Positions 1 through 14,109 of a stretch of DNA of 64,000 nucleotides are shown piece by piece. Below the pieces are notes generated by a model. It searched no databases. It was not told the origin of the DNA and saw only the letters and a list, made by a program, of their open reading frames with translations. Both the position numbers and the translations under genes were made by a program. Every line of letters starts with the position of its first letter. Position 1 is the stretch's first letter. This stretch comes from Paramecium pentaurelia (taxonomy: Eukaryota > Ciliophora > Oligohymenophorea > Peniculida > Parameciidae), in the NCBI GenBank assembly GCA_905183005.1, contig CAJJDO010000073.1, positions 310,001 to 374,000 on the forward strand. The letters run 5' to 3'.

Positions 1-3000
1 ATGTTGATGAGTAAAAGATAAAGAAAATAAATTATTTGTTTCTTTTAATTTTAATAGTTGAACAATGTTTAAAATTATTATAATTAGGAATAGTTCGATT
101 TTGCTCAATATCAACTAATATAATTGATACAGTTGTTTTAACGTGTTCTTTTATTGCATCGATAAAATTTAAAGAAAATTTCGAAGAAAAGAATTTATAT
201 CTTGATTTGTTAAGTTCATTCTAAACACTTTTGGTATATAGAATAATTAAGTATAATTAATTTGCTGTTGAAATAGCAAATATAACAAAGAAATCTCTTC
301 CTTCCTTTTTTAATTTGATATTATTGATGGTTACTTTGATTTTTATATTTGCCTTCATAGGAATGAATTTATATAAAAATAAATTTCCTTTAAACACAGA
401 TCTTGGATTATCCTCATCTTTTGATGATATTTAAGCTGCATTTTTAACTGTCTTTATAAGAGCAGCAAATGATGATTGGATTGGAATGATGATTATGGGA
501 TCTTAATATAGTTATGTAATTCCAACAATGTTTTATGGAGTTATTTTAGTTTATGTATTAAATTTAATGACAATTCGATCAATTTTAGCAATAATTTTAA
601 ATGCTTTTTCAACATTTTAAAATAAAGATAAAGAAAATCTTATTAATGATGAATATTAAATGGATACTGAAATAATTTAAGATTTAAGAAATTTAGATAC
701 AAGTATAATTACATTAAATACTTCTTAATAATAAGACTCATAGTAACCTATATCAAGTGAATAAAAATAATATTGTAAAATTGAAGATAAAATACTTTGT
801 AAAAAGTTGAATAGAAATTATTAGAATAATAAATTTGAAAAGAAAAATGGATAAATTGAAACTATTGAAAAATTAGAAAATAAATAATTTGAAAATGTAA
901 AATTTTTTAAAAATAATGAGAGTTAATTCTCTTTATTTATATTTAGTTAATAAAATTAATTTAGAAAATTCTGTTATCGATTTATTAATTATTCAATTTA
1001 CATTCATTTTATTTAAATGATATTTTTTATATCTTTGATAAATATGTGTTATTATACATACTATGATGATGATTATAATCATGAAAATCATAAATATTAA
1101 GTAATTTCTGAAAATATTGAATTAATAATAAATATTATTTTATTGATTGATTCAATTTTGAAGATTATATCACTAGGATTTACTCAAGAAAAAGGAGCAT
1201 TTACAAGTGAATTTTGGAGATTAATAGATTTTATCTATTAGTTATGTTATTTTGCAAATTGCATTTTTGATTATTCAAGTTTTAAATATATAAAAATATT
1301 GAAATACACAAGACCATTTAGATTTTTGTAATTGTTTGAAGAGTTAAAATATATAAATAGTGCAATTTCAAAATCAATAGTAGATTTAATAAATATTCTA
1401 TTCGTTTAATTGATGGTTTGGTTAATTTTTGCTATATTTGGAGTAATAATATACAAAGATAAAATGGGATATTGTGAACATCCATTAAATTTTGGTGTTA
1501 ATAAAGAAGAATGTATTAAACAAAATAATCCTTGGATTATTCATTTATATAATTTTGATAATTTAGGAAATGCTATGTTAACTTTATTTAGAATATCTGT
1601 ATGTGATAAATGGGTATATATATGTTAGGTGTGTTTGAATTCAAGAAGTGAAGATTTAGGTCCAATTCTTTATGGAAATAGATGGATAACTTTTATTTAT
1701 TTTATTCTTTTCATTTTAGTGGGAGTATTATTCTTTATGGGTTTATTTGCAGGAATATTATTTACTAATTTTCAAAAATATAAAATTATTTTGTAGAAGT
1801 AAATCTTAACTAAAGATTAATAATTATTTGCAGATGTTACAAAAATGATTTTAATGGAAGTTCCTAATTATAGTGATCCTCCAAAAAATTTTTTTAGAAG
1901 ATTAGCATCAGATATAATTAAATAATCATCTTATGTAAGATTAATTTTATTGACAATATTGTTTAATACAGGTATTTTTAAATATGATATTTTAGCAATT
2001 TTAACATTTTATTATGATTCTGCCACTATTGAAATACAATAGAAATTAGAATATGTTTATCAATTGTTAACATGTTTCTTAATTTTAGATGCTTTTTTAA
2101 AGATTCTTGCTTTTGGATTGAAAAGGTATTGGGGATTTTGTTGGAGAAAGATTGAATTCTTTTTAAGTTTTATAGCTCTAGTAGACTTACTAATGTATTT
2201 AAGTTTTGATTGGACAAAATATTATTATTATTACACAATACATGATAATTATTTTATTTGGGTGAGATTAGCATTTGCATTAAGAAATCTAAGAACTCTA
2301 TTGATTATATAATAATTTAAAGGATTGACAAGATTACTAAGAATTTTAAATTATTCAGCTTCCTTTTTATTCTAAATTCTTTGTTTTTTAATCTCTATAC
2401 TTTTATTTTATGGTTATATAGGATGTGAATTTTTTGGTAAAGTAGAAAAAGGAGAATATATTAATGAGTATATGAATTTTTCTAATATTGGAAAGGCTTT
2501 AATTATATTATTTAAAGCATGTACTAAAAACAATTGGGTAAAAGTGATGATTGATGTTTCAGACAGAAATCAGTATTGTATTAAACATGAATCAGAAGAA
2601 TGTGGAGTAAGTTGGATCTTTGCAAGTACATACTTTTACACATTTCTCCTTTTATCAAGTTTTGTAGCCTTTAATTTATTTATTACTGCATTAGTTGATG
2701 AATTTAAAAGTACTTATTATTTAGTATTATTAAGAATTTTTTCATTCTTAAATAAATGTTTTGTAAACCTATATTGAAAATATTGATTCCTTTAGAACAG
2801 TTTGGTGTAAGTATTCATCTAAAACTAAAGGAAAAAAAATGCACTCTAAACATTTAGCTAAGTTTTTATTAGAATTAGGACCTCCCTTAGGATCACCCAT
2901 TGGAGATAATATTTGGGATGCAGCTTAAAGTGCATCTAATTTTAAGATTCGTGCTGATTAAAATGGGTACATACATTTCTAATAGGTTCTCTATGAAACA

Positions 3001-3657
3001 ATTAGATTTGTTTATAGAAACTAAATCTTTAGAACAGGAACACATGAAAGTATATAGGCTATTAAACAAATAGACAAGGATATACGTTTCAGATTACATT
3101 TTAAACAAATAGTATTAAATTTAATTAAATTTTTTAAGGATAATTTAGATCGAAGGGAACATATATATGATAAAATGTAGATCAAAGGAAATTTCAATAT
3201 TCTTTAGGATTACCTATATTTGTTAATGGTTTACCAAACTCTAAGAGCTTATGCTATGAAAAAAATTGCCAATATAAAGAATAATATTCTTTCACCTAAT
3301 AGTTTTTAAAAGAAGTCCTTTGATTCTGAAAGTGAAGAAGATAGAGATTTAAATGACATGAATTAATAAATTGAAGATTGTTAACATCAAGCGTCTTTTC
3401 AATAAGATAATGATGAACAGATTATATAATTGGAAGCAAATAAATGTTAAGATGCATGTAATTAAAAAAATTCCGAAGAAACTGAATAGAAGAATTTATA
3501 AAATCCAATTCTTGAATCTTCAAATATTAATGAGAATAGTAAAAGGTACATGACTGATTCTTTAATCGATTTTGAATAGTAAATTAATAGTTTTCATGTT
3601 ATAACTAAACAAAACCAATTCATTACTGAATCACATAATTTCTATAATGGAAAATGA
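1..3657 (+). CDS. Voltage-gated Ca2+ channel alpha subunit, 3' part (domains II-IV)
   Basis: The frame is open from base 3, so the 5' end is outside the window. The fragment begins in domain II S4-S5, gives that domain's pore (NDDW, about residue 156 of the fragment), then full domains III and IV. S4 of domain III is poor in charge (KYTRPFRFLQL). Pore residues two before the conserved Trp are Asp (II), Asp (III, CDKW) and Asn (IV, KNNW). After IVS6 comes DEFK, then FRTVWCKY and GPPLGSPIGDN, which match the EF-like C-terminal region of Cav channels. A 25-nt intron at 2710-2734 (ends TTAAG) removes an in-frame TGA at 2775 and restores the Cav-like reading. The tail is Gln/Ser-rich and ends at TGA 3655-3657. 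Family knowledge: Cav channels carry ciliary Ca2+ currents in Paramecium. The class is clear; ion selectivity is inference. Confidence 0.9.
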
Positions 3658-3792
3658 AATAGAAAAAATTGAAGGAATTTTTAAATGTAAAATTGATTTT
3701 TTATATTTAATTTATTAATTTAATTTAAAACCCATAAAAAGAGAAAATTTATTTTCATATTTAAGTAAATTAAACTTATTATAAAACTTATT

Positions 3793-3912
3793 CATCACCG
3801 AGCTCAACCTATAACGTGCTAATTTTTCGCCTTTTACTAAAGATTACCGTGGGTTGGGCTCATACCGGTGACTTACATAAATTTTTAGAGGTCGAAAGAC
3901 CCCCCCACATTT
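3793..3912 (+). ncRNA. U5: U5 spliceosomal snRNA
   Basis: An unusually GC-rich island between two convergent genes. At 3826-3845 it carries the invariant U5 loop 1 (CGCCTTTTACTAAAGAT). The loop closes with a stem built from CACCGAGCTCAACC (5' side, from 3797) and GGGTTGGGCTCATACCGGTG (3' side, 3851-3870). An Sm-like site (AAATTTTTAG) follows near 3879-3888, then a small terminal hairpin GGTC-GAAA-GACC near 3892-3903. This order (stem, loop 1, Sm site, 3' hairpin) is the U5 plan. U5 loop 1 holds the exon ends together during splicing, which fits a genome with very many tiny introns. The exact 5' and 3' ends are estimated; no upstream promoter element could be named. Confidence 0.93.
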
Positions 3913-4026
3913 GTACATAATTAAATAAACGAAATTATTATATTTATTTTTGTAATATTTTTAGGAATACTTTAAATAATAATTAATTTAAGATTCAAAT
4001 CATATTATATATATTTTTTATATATA

Positions 4027-7000
4027 TCATAATAATTCCAAATTCATTTCATCTTAAGACGATAAATATAGGTAAGAGTCTTATCTAGGTTCTTATTTTT
4101 TATGCACTAATGTCAATTATAGAGGTGGGAATTCTTAATTAGAATTATTTTTAATTGCTGTAAACATTGTAGCCGAATTCTTAGAGCTCATAAGTGATTA
4201 AATTTTTGATTTAGGAATATAATGACAATTATTGGATTCACCTTTGATTTCTAAGATAACATGTAAATTTCTATTAGTATGATTTTGGATTTAAATCTAT
4301 TTAACAGTATCAGCAATTCTTGGATTAATCACTGTAGCTTTGTCATCACTATCAGCACTCCAGGCTTTCGATTAAATGAAATTTGCAGCTTAACAATTTG
4401 GATCAACAGAATAATTATGAATTTATGTTCCTTTGACATATTATGATGGTAAGGCCTCATTAGTATTTCCATTTGGTAAATTATCACATATATGAGTTTT
4501 GTATATTTTCTCCTTTAATAATTATAAATAATAGAAATTACTTCCATAGTAAGAACTTTGTGTTAATTGCCTTCTTCAATTTATTGTTTAATTTCATCAA
4601 ATCCTTCAGATCCTTCATCTATTTACATCTCCTCTTTTGTACAAGGATTGTAAAGGAAATAAGTTCTTCTGACTCTATTAACTTCAATAGATTTGCCAAT
4701 TATATAATTGAATTAAGGTTAAAATTCATTGTGAATTTAAGATAACTTATTACAATACTACTCCAAATAACCTTTTGTTTCTTCAGTTTCTTATTTACGA
4801 GGAAATGAGGAATAGAATCTTTTTGTATCTATTATGTAAGTTTCAATGAAAGCTTTGAAAATATCCTCCATATATTTCTATAAAATGATAAGTAATATTA
4901 TTTACATATTGATAATTAACACAAGGAAGTTTGGAGATATAATCAAAACATGTCTCACATTCAAGACTAATCATTAATAATAATTTGAGAATGAGTAAAC
5001 ATTAATTATCCAAATTCTTAGTTGTTCTGTGTGAACAAAATTAATCAAATAGACTATTTTACCATCCTAATGGACTTGAAAATGTCCAATAATCTTCTTC
5101 TAAGCTTGTCAATCCATATAAACCAAATTGTGGATATTCTATGAATTAATTATCATAAACTTTAGTTGAGTCCTTTTATTTTGATGAAGGTATTCCTATT
5201 AACCATTCTAAACGTTCAATTTAAAGATTATCTTTAATTAATAAGAATGGTTTGGCTATTTAGATATAATTTTTAAATTCATCAGAATCACCACTTCCAA
5301 GTCCTCTCATAATACATCCTGTAATAATTTCAGAGAAATATCTATTATTATATGCAAATTTTAGAATTATTGGTGTTAATTCTTCAATTTTAGCACTTTT
5401 AAGTGCCTTATCATAAAATTTAGGTGAATATAGCAATTTCTTTTCTTAAAGAGTGAGTTAATGATTTTATTAAAGGAGAGTGCTAATAATTTGCATAGGT
5501 ATTTAACAATTTATAGGAAAGTAAGCATTACCCATTTATGTTTTCTTTTCATACAATTACAATGGACTACTTTTATCAAGAATGAAATCAATCATATATA
5601 GAATCATATCTTTATCTAAACAATATTACATTTAAAGTTATCCTTCTTATAGAAAATCTAACCAAAATTAGAAATATTAATCAAAACGAGTCCAATTTTT
5701 AGGTACTTAATCTTATAACATTAAAAACAATTAATCCAAACCTTCTTATATTTTCTCTGTTATTTCACCTTATATTTATATTACTTGATTAAATAATGTT
5801 GACAATAATTTGCCAAAGTATTTACGAGTTCTAGTTTCTGGACAAACAAGTAAAAGATCTTATACTTTAGCTTATTTACCATAGTAGATTAAATCAAGAT
5901 AATTGCTATTAGGATATTATTATATAAGTTGTAAAATCTTTGTATTAAAATGTTCTGATATAGAATTATCATAAGAACGAGCTAATAGATCATAATTAAA
6001 TCTAATGAGAATTTCTATTATTACATTTGCATTGTCATTATTCACAAAATCACTTAAGTCTAAAATAAACTTCATAAATTCTATATTGAAAAGATTCCTT
6101 TCTAATAAAAACTATTAGTTATCACTATTCACTTTTTTATGATATTGAGTTGGTATATATTGTTTGAATGAATTATAATCTACTAATAATACATTATTAG
6201 GTTGAATAATATAATTATCAAATTTCGATAATGATTATTGTAATTCTTCTTGAGAATTAAATTCTAATTTTATTTTGTCTTTTTCTACCTTTTCATATAT
6301 TAGCATATAAGCACTTTAAGAATTTTCTCTAAAACCATTTCCCCAAACATCATTATCATTATATTCTAAATTTGATTAACCACCAAAACATTCATTTTCC
6401 ATTTATTTTAATTTAAATTCCTTTATTTTATGATCATTAAATTCTAACCATTAATCTTAATTTTTTATATCAATATAACTAAAATAATGTCCTACATCTG
6501 CAGTTCCCAAATGAACTACTATACCAACTAATTTATATTGAGTACATTGATCTTAATTAATAGTATATTAAGCTAAATCTAAATTGATTGGAAATTCTAA
6601 ACGAGAATTAATTTTTTCATTCATAAATGTATCTAAATTGAATACTATTCTTTATAAATGTAATATCAAAACATTTGGTAATTAAGCTAACAATTATCTC
6701 TTATTCACATCAACCTTTTAATTACAATTTTCACATTTAAAATCTGAAATAATTTCACCTTATACAAATTTATCAAAACATTCCTAAAGATTTTTAAGAT
6801 TCTTTATTGGAACAGATAAATTATAAAATATTTCATCCTTATTTTTTATAGCTTTACAATTCTAACATTCAATTTATGTACAAGTCTTACCTCCAAAAAC
6901 TCCATCTAAGATATTCTTATAGACTGTGTGTTTAAGGAGATTCTCTAATTTATCAAATATCATATTCAAAAATTCTTAAGCATCTTATTAAATAAATATA

Positions 7001-10000
7001 TTGACTGGTTCTCCTGCATAATCTTTAAATGCTGCACAGAACTCTTAAGGATTATAATCAATACGATCAGATAATTCTAAATAACTAAACATTTATTATA
7101 ATTGATGAAGTACATTGTCATCAAATTAAAATCCTGTTTTACTTACTTACATATCAGGTTCTTGGCCATCATCAGCTTATAATATACCATATCTAAAAGG
7201 TAGAGTCATATAAAATTGTTGAAGCATGGCATTCATATAGCAAATACATCTTAGATTTCTTATTCCACTATATCCAAAGGAACTTCTCATATCACTTGAA
7301 GGAATATAATTCCATCTATTTATAACAGGAATCTTTTAACTCAACTATTAAAGATTTAAAAGAATGTTTTCACAATTATTCTATTGATGAGATAATTAGT
7401 ATAGTAATTTGAATGCAGCTTATCTACTTTCATTTGATTTACATTTTATTTCCTTCTCATCTTATAGACTAAATAAACAATCATTGAATATAATATCATG
7501 AATTGGTTATTTAATAAATTTGTACAATTTTGTTAACAAATTCAATAGACCAATAAGGATTTTATCAACACCTGTAGATTTTTATCTAGTCTCAATACTT
7601 TTATGATTAATTAAGCTATCAATTACTTATTAAGTCAATTGTTAATAATCAATAAATTATTAAGAGTCTTCACTTTCAAAGGCACTATCAATCAATTAAC
7701 TTAATAATTCATAATATTATGATGAATTAGCTTGTTGATTTTACATAGAAATTAATTGTTATAATATAATTTTTGTAGGTTAATTATTTCTTTTCTGACT
7801 TTCATGACAAAGTACTAATATTGCTCTACTAAATAAATTACGTACACTATCAGATTTATCAGTAAAGATTCCACTAAAGAAAATATTAATGAATTCAACA
7901 TTTTCTATACTATTTGTTAATAATTCTTAATTATGTAATAATATTACAATTATTACTATTACACTATGTTCAATAATCTATCTATCTTCTTATTCTAATT
8001 CATTACTCTTAAGTAATTCTTAAATTAAGTTTATTAAGACACTAATGAATTTCTCAATCTTCTCAGTAATACTATCACCAAGACGACTCTCTTTCAATTT
8101 TTATACTAATAATTTAAATTCTTCAGGATCTTCAGATTATCTAATATCAAGTAATACTTAATCCAATGGTTTGATGATTTAAATACCTCTTGATGCCTTA
8201 TACAAATTAGGTACATTACTAGCACAAGCAGCAATAACATAATTTTAGAATGTTTTTAAAAGGAATGACAAGATTTCTTTTTCAATTTGAGGTAGTGTAC
8301 TCACACTTCTACCTTAATATTATTTAAAGAATTGTAATAACTTATCAAATCCACCAAGTTACAAAAACTTACTCATCCATTTATCCTTCAATAAAAGAAT
8401 CTCTTAATCATCTATTAATGCTTATAAATTATTTGAATCATTTTAATTCATCAAAAACTCTATAATATATAGACTATATAATAATCTATAATGACTACTA
8501 ACTAATATCTGATCCCAATCAGTAGGCTATTAGATGTTTTCAAATGTGAGCATCTATTTAATCAATTATGGTGATGGAGGTAATCTTCTCAATAAATACC
8601 AAGTTTTCTCTTACACTTCATTACTTGAATTCTGTAAAAGTTCAAAGAGTAAATCCAAATACATTTGATTTTATACAATTTATCCTCTGGGCAATAATTG
8701 AGCATTTACTTATGGTAAAGGTACTCTATCTCCTCTAATTAGATCATTTCTATAATGCAATGTTTGGAGATTCAGCCAGACAGTTGATTTTTTGGTTCTT
8801 GCAGAATCAGTATAGAAATCTAAGAAATCATTCAAAGTCAGAATTGAATCTTTATCTTTGTCATATTATTCAAATGTTCTTTATATATTAGCATCATCAA
8901 TACTACAAGGATTACCAGTACAACCAGTAACAAATCTTGTACAATCTTCTTTACTCATTTTACCATCAGTAGAATAATCACTAAAGATTTCTCCAAATAC
9001 TTATTTTGCTGGTTCTGATAATACATCTCCATCCAATAGATTAACTTCAGGTATTTCTTTTACTTATTTTCTAAATACCATAATAATTTCCCCTTTTTTT
9101 AATCTTAAATCTTTAATCATTTTGCCATTTTCAGTAAATTTAATTTCACCTTTTAAACTATTCAATCCAATAGAATCCCATTATTATTTAATGACTTTGC
9201 TTATTGCCAATCTTAATTCAATAATAGTTTAATTATCATTTATTTTAATTGTAAATTTCTTAAAATTACCATGTTCATAAGATATTTAAATTTATAATTC
9301 TTCTCCTTATGATAAAGCATTTAAACTCTTTAAATTACCTACTCCATTTACTTCACTTTAATCTATGAATCCCTCCAAAACTAATAAACACCTATATAAT
9401 TTCTGATTATTATTTCTATTCTCTTATAATTTATTGAATAACACATCTAATGTACTTTCAAATGAATGATAATAATCTATTGCAGATTAAGATACCTTAT
9501 CATTTTCTGTTTCTAAAATTATTTGCCATAATATATCAAGACCAAAACCATTATCTTCTTATTTATTTATTGCTGTCATAACAGTTTTAAAACAATTAAA
9601 TCCTTCTTCAGTCAATTAGATTAAATCATTTGTCATTTTTTCATAAAAAAAGGACTTTAAATCTTAAAGAGGTACCATTGATGTTAATTATGATTATCCA
9701 TCTTAAGTTGATAATGCACTAAACCATTTATATACTAAATCTTTTTCTTATTAATTTGAAGATTAACAAACTAATTATTCCCATATACTTGAAATAATAT
9801 TAAAAGTTAATCTATATTCATAAGTGCTTATATTTTAATAAAAGAATTAAATGAATTGCATTCTAATCTTGATTTCATCCAAATAATCTTTTTACTTCTT
9901 CAATTCAGGAATAGATTTAATTATTTCTTCTACTATTTTAAATTTACTCTCTAAATCTGTTAATGCAACATTTCTTGTATATTATTCCCAAGCCACTGGT

Positions 10001-12056
10001 TAAATATCTAACTTCTCTATCAACTTAATTAAAACTTTCAAACCAACATTAACTTATTCTCCATTCACAATACTTTCTCCTATCATACTTATCTATGCTC
10101 CTTTATGAGGTCTCATTTCATATTAAGTGACTTAATCAATATAATATGAAATATATTATTCTTACATTGTTTAATTTAATTATCCACTCTTCAATACTGT
10201 CCATTAATAATTACAACATTTCTAAATATATTCATCTTTATATCTATAATTCATCTTAATTATATCAAGTAACAATTCTAAATCATCTTTAGTGACATCT
10301 TTTGGATCTTTACTACAAACAGCATCAGTCAAGAAATCTAACCATTCTTTCTCTAATGAATTTGAAATATCTTTAAATAACTTAAAGATAGCTAATTTAT
10401 GTTCATATTCAGCTTTCTCTAAACTATACCATATATCTTTAAAACTATTAATACTAATCATTTTTTCTTCTATTAAAAATTTAAAAAATTCTGCACTTCT
10501 TTATACTAAATGAGAATTACCAGTTCCAACATATAAACTCTCAAAAATCTTTTTTTCATTTAACCATTCTAATATCATTTAAATAGCTGCTTATTTTTAC
10601 CATTCTTACATTCCATATTAATTATATTAATCTTTTGTCTTCTTTATCAATTCTTAAATTGCTTTCAAACCTTAAATCTTTCTCTCTAAAAAATCACTTG
10701 TAAAACATTTATATGCTATATCTAAATCCAATCTATCTATCATTTCTTACCTTTTTTATAATGCATACACTCTTTTTAATAAATTACTTAATGCTTGTAA
10801 AATATCAGTTATCTTTTAAGTTGAAAAGTTTCTAAGATTATTATCAGCTGATTATAAGATATTATTTTAGACTGCCTCAAATAATTGGGGAACGTAATTT
10901 AAAACTAATTCTCTATTTAACATTTCTTAGAAATTATTCAACACTACCATATAACTATGTAAGAAATCTATAGTGCATTTATTGAGAATTTAATCTAATA
11001 TGTATTAAAATAATCCAGCATTGCCAAATTCATTTATCATTTCACAAATAACAATTGATCTTCTAGCTTATTTTGTTTAAAATCTAGGAACAGCATAATC
11101 AGTATTTGGATAGAGGAAATCATTACAATCATGAATAATTTCTTCTTAACAATGAGGATTAGATGGTTATCCTTTTGAAAATGCATTTCTTTTTTAAATT
11201 CTTGGACTCACTGCTTTAATTCTTTCATCATATTATTGATTCCAACCAAAGAATCTCCTATTTTATGAGTCATACTAATTGCCCTTTTCATCATAAACTC
11301 TAAATCCAACAACATATTCTTTTTCCTCTTCATTTAAAGCAGCAACAATAGTAGCATTTTACCATACACGATTATCAAAACAATCTATTATATCGCCAAT
11401 AGTAAGAGAATGTCTCCATTCCCATTCATCATCTGTTACTTTACTTTTATATGGTGCCAAATCCATTGAATATCTAGCAATCTTTCTTTTCTCTTCATTT
11501 TCATACCATTTGACCCAAACATATTTATCATTAATCTTTACTATATTTGCTCTACACCATCCAATTACATTACCTTTTTCATCTTCATATAATGCATCAA
11601 CATCTTAACCTTCCATAAGATTTGCACAAAATTCTTATTAAGTGAATTCCAGATGTGAAAACTAAAAATCTTTTGGATTTGAATACCTAGTCTTCATCCA
11701 TCTAGACTAACTCATGACATTTGAAGAAATGCTTGTCTGGATCTATGATTAAACGAAGTGTCTCCCAAGCCTTCAATTAATCTCGATTATTTAAACACAC
11801 CTTCACTATATGCATCAAGATTTTATTTGCAGACTATCCATAATAAGATGATACTTACTTTCCAATACATTGTGTATTGTCTGAATTCGATTACGTTCTT
11901 TGCACATTGATACAATAAATCCAATCCTATAGGGTGTTGGATTTGCTGCCACACAATCTCTAAATCTTATTAAGATCTACTGTTAATACATTAAACTTAC
12001 TCTTATTAACACTATCCAATTCTTTTAATGGCTTCCTTTAACTCTTCTGTGTTCAT
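4027..12056 (-). CDS. Giant ubiquitin carboxyl-terminal hydrolase, USP9X/USP34 type
   Basis: About 2,650 residues. The Cys box is at about residue 1,590 (IRNLRCICYMNAMLQQF) and the His box near 1,830 (GTADVGHYFSYI); ECFGG and SAYMLIYEK follow, which places it in the FAF/USP9X-USP24-USP34 group. A CxxC-type pair sits between the boxes. The long flanks read as helical, armadillo-like sequence. Near the N-terminus (about residues 100-190) is a Trp-rich segment (VWVKWYENEEKRK) resembling a Tudor/MBT-like or WD-type fold; that part is a guess. Introns: 11662-11686 (25 nt), 11834-11858 (25 nt) and 11977-12000 (24 nt); splicing gives an exact multiple of three. The ATG at 12056 was chosen because it starts a convincing helical stretch. 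The same frame stays open upstream to an ATG at 12224, so the true start may lie earlier. Stop TGA at 4029-4027. Confidence 0.9.
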
Positions 12057-12402
12057 TTAATTAAATATCACCGATTATAATACCAAATACACACAAATAA
12101 ATAGGTGTGTATCATTAGAAATCTAATAAAAAATCAATGACATTTAAACAAACAAAATCATAATCATCTAAGTATATTCATGAACTTAAAGAATTCTTAT
12201 TTTATTTTAATTTTTAATCTTCATATTTCTTACATCTTCATTATTAATTTAATTTGATATCAATGAACCATTTAAATTATTCACTCTTAAAGAAACTATT
12301 CTCAATTCCTTATTCTCTTACTATTTTATAATAATCTGTTATATAAGAATATTACTTTCTTAAATAAACTCATGATATAGAACATAAAATATTAATTTAA
12401 AT

Positions 12403-14050
12403 ATGGGAATCTGTTCAGCTAAACCATAATAGAATCTAAAAATTATACAATATCATGAAAAATAATCAAAATAATCTCCTCAAAATGAATAATCATTGGA
12501 TATTTAAAGACTTGTTAAATCAGAAAGAAGCATTAAAACCATTAAACCAACTGCTCTTTCTCCAAAGTAAGTATTATCTAAGTTTGCTGTTTCCCCTTCT
12601 ACTAGATAAGTTAAACATATGGTTTGGGCTGATTAAATAGTTGAAAATTCAAATTTTCGTGGAACACTCAAAACTTGGGTATCAATAAAAAATACATAAT
12701 TTTCAAAATACTACACTATGTTAAATAAAGACCAATTCCATTATAAAATAAAATAGAATGATCATATAGTTGTACTCTAACATAATCTCAGTGGTAGAAT
12801 TATGGTGGCTGAAATGATAAAAAAAACTCAATAAGGAAATTAATTCATAGAATCTATAATCTAAACTTAATTAGTATATATAATTAATCCTAATTTAGAA
12901 TCATCCTAATTTAATAAGAATTTTCGAAATATTTTAGGATAGTAATAATTATCAAATTATACATGATTTTTGTAATGGAACATTATTATCCTAAAATCTA
13001 CATAATTCAGTCTACACTTAATAATAAGCAGCTTTAATTTTGAAATAAATAATAGATGTTATCAAATATCTTCATCAATATGATGTAAATCATGGAGCAT
13101 TAACACTGGCTTCTTTCTAGAAATGTAATTAATCAAATTCTAACTTTATTAAATTAGTTGATTTTAAACCTATTTACTTAAAATCCTATATTTAAGAAAA
13201 AGAAATTTATTAATACATGTCACCTGAATCTATCAAATTTCCTGAATTTTATACAATTGAAAGAGATATTTGGAGTATAGGAATTATACTTTTTTAAATG
13301 TTGACTGGTGAATTCCCATTTAAAGGTAATAATAAAGAAGAAGTATTTGAAGAGATAAGAAAATATTCATTATCATACGAATTCAATAATTAATGTTTAC
13401 CATTTGAATCTGTAGATATTATTAAAAGATTTCTCTAACTTGATCCTTCAAAAAGAATTATGTTAAATGAAGCCTTAAATGAAAATTGGTTAAAACACTT
13501 TATTGAGAATTAATATGAAGAATAGGAATAAATAGTAAAGTAATTAGAAAATAATCATGAATACAATTTTCTTTAGTGTTGCTTTTTATAGTTTATGATT
13601 TCCACTTTTTCATCTGATTAAGAGTAATTTTTTTATTAACTTTTTTGTTAATTTGATATTAATCATGATGGTAAAATAAGCAAACAAGATCTTACTACAG
13701 CTTATATTAGATATTTCAATAGTATTTAATAGGTTAAAGAACATGTAGATAAAGTCTTTAAAGGAATTGATATTAATAAAAATGGTGAAATAGATTTTTA
13801 AGAATTTTTGATTGGAGTAATGAATAAAAATACATTAATTACAGAAGACAATTTAAAAGAAGCATTTAAATTACTTTCAGATATAGAAGGATTCATTTCA
13901 TTATCTAAAATGTGTTCTTTATATCATAATAAAAAATAATAGTTGAAATAATCATTTTGTGCTTATGAAAATAATTAAGTAAATATTATAATGACTTATA
14001 TTTAGATTAATTTCAAGCAATTTCAACAATTGATGTTTGATACACTTTGA
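12403..14050 (+). CDS. EF-hand pseudokinase of the CDPK type
   Basis: Starts MGICSAK, so Gly2 and Cys4 suit myristoylation plus palmitoylation and membrane anchoring. A kinase-like domain follows, but the usual ATP lysine position reads VAEM, the catalytic loop reads NHGALTLASF instead of HRDLKPEN, and DFG reads DFK. MSPES and RDIWSIGIILFQMLTGEFPF (the APE and DxW regions) are intact. C-terminal EF-hands: DINHDGKISKQD and DINKNGEIDFQE are canonical; a third is degenerate; a fourth is rebuilt by splicing. Introns 12874-12898 (25 nt) and 13979-14005 (27 nt, in frame, no internal stop). Related to the genes at 25289, 28720, 30636 and 32467. The fold and EF-hands are clear; loss of catalysis is inferred from missing residues. 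Confidence 0.88.
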
Positions 14051-14109
14051 TTATTCTATCTTTATTATGAATATTTTTTATATACTATTACATTAATTAT
14101 TTTAAATAT

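Noticed and set aside
2775..2777. In-frame TGA as the true stop of the Ca2+ channel
   Set aside because: A 25-nt intron just upstream restores a Cav-like C-terminus (FRTVWCKY, GPPLGSP) for about 290 more residues.
3793..3912. Telomerase RNA, because of CAACC- and CCCAACCC-like stretches on the minus strand
   Set aside because: The + strand has an exact U5 loop 1, Sm site and 3' hairpin in the right order; the C-rich stretches are the lower stem of U5.
4473..4745. Reading frame of 90 residues on the + strand
   Set aside because: It is the antisense shadow of the USP gene.
12057..12390. Separate small gene upstream of the USP gene (frames with QGIENSFFKSEQFKWFIDIKL or YLDDYDFVCLNVIDFLLDF)
   Set aside because: Both stretches are protein-like but interrupted by TGA that fitting introns do not remove; kept only as a note on the uncertain USP start.
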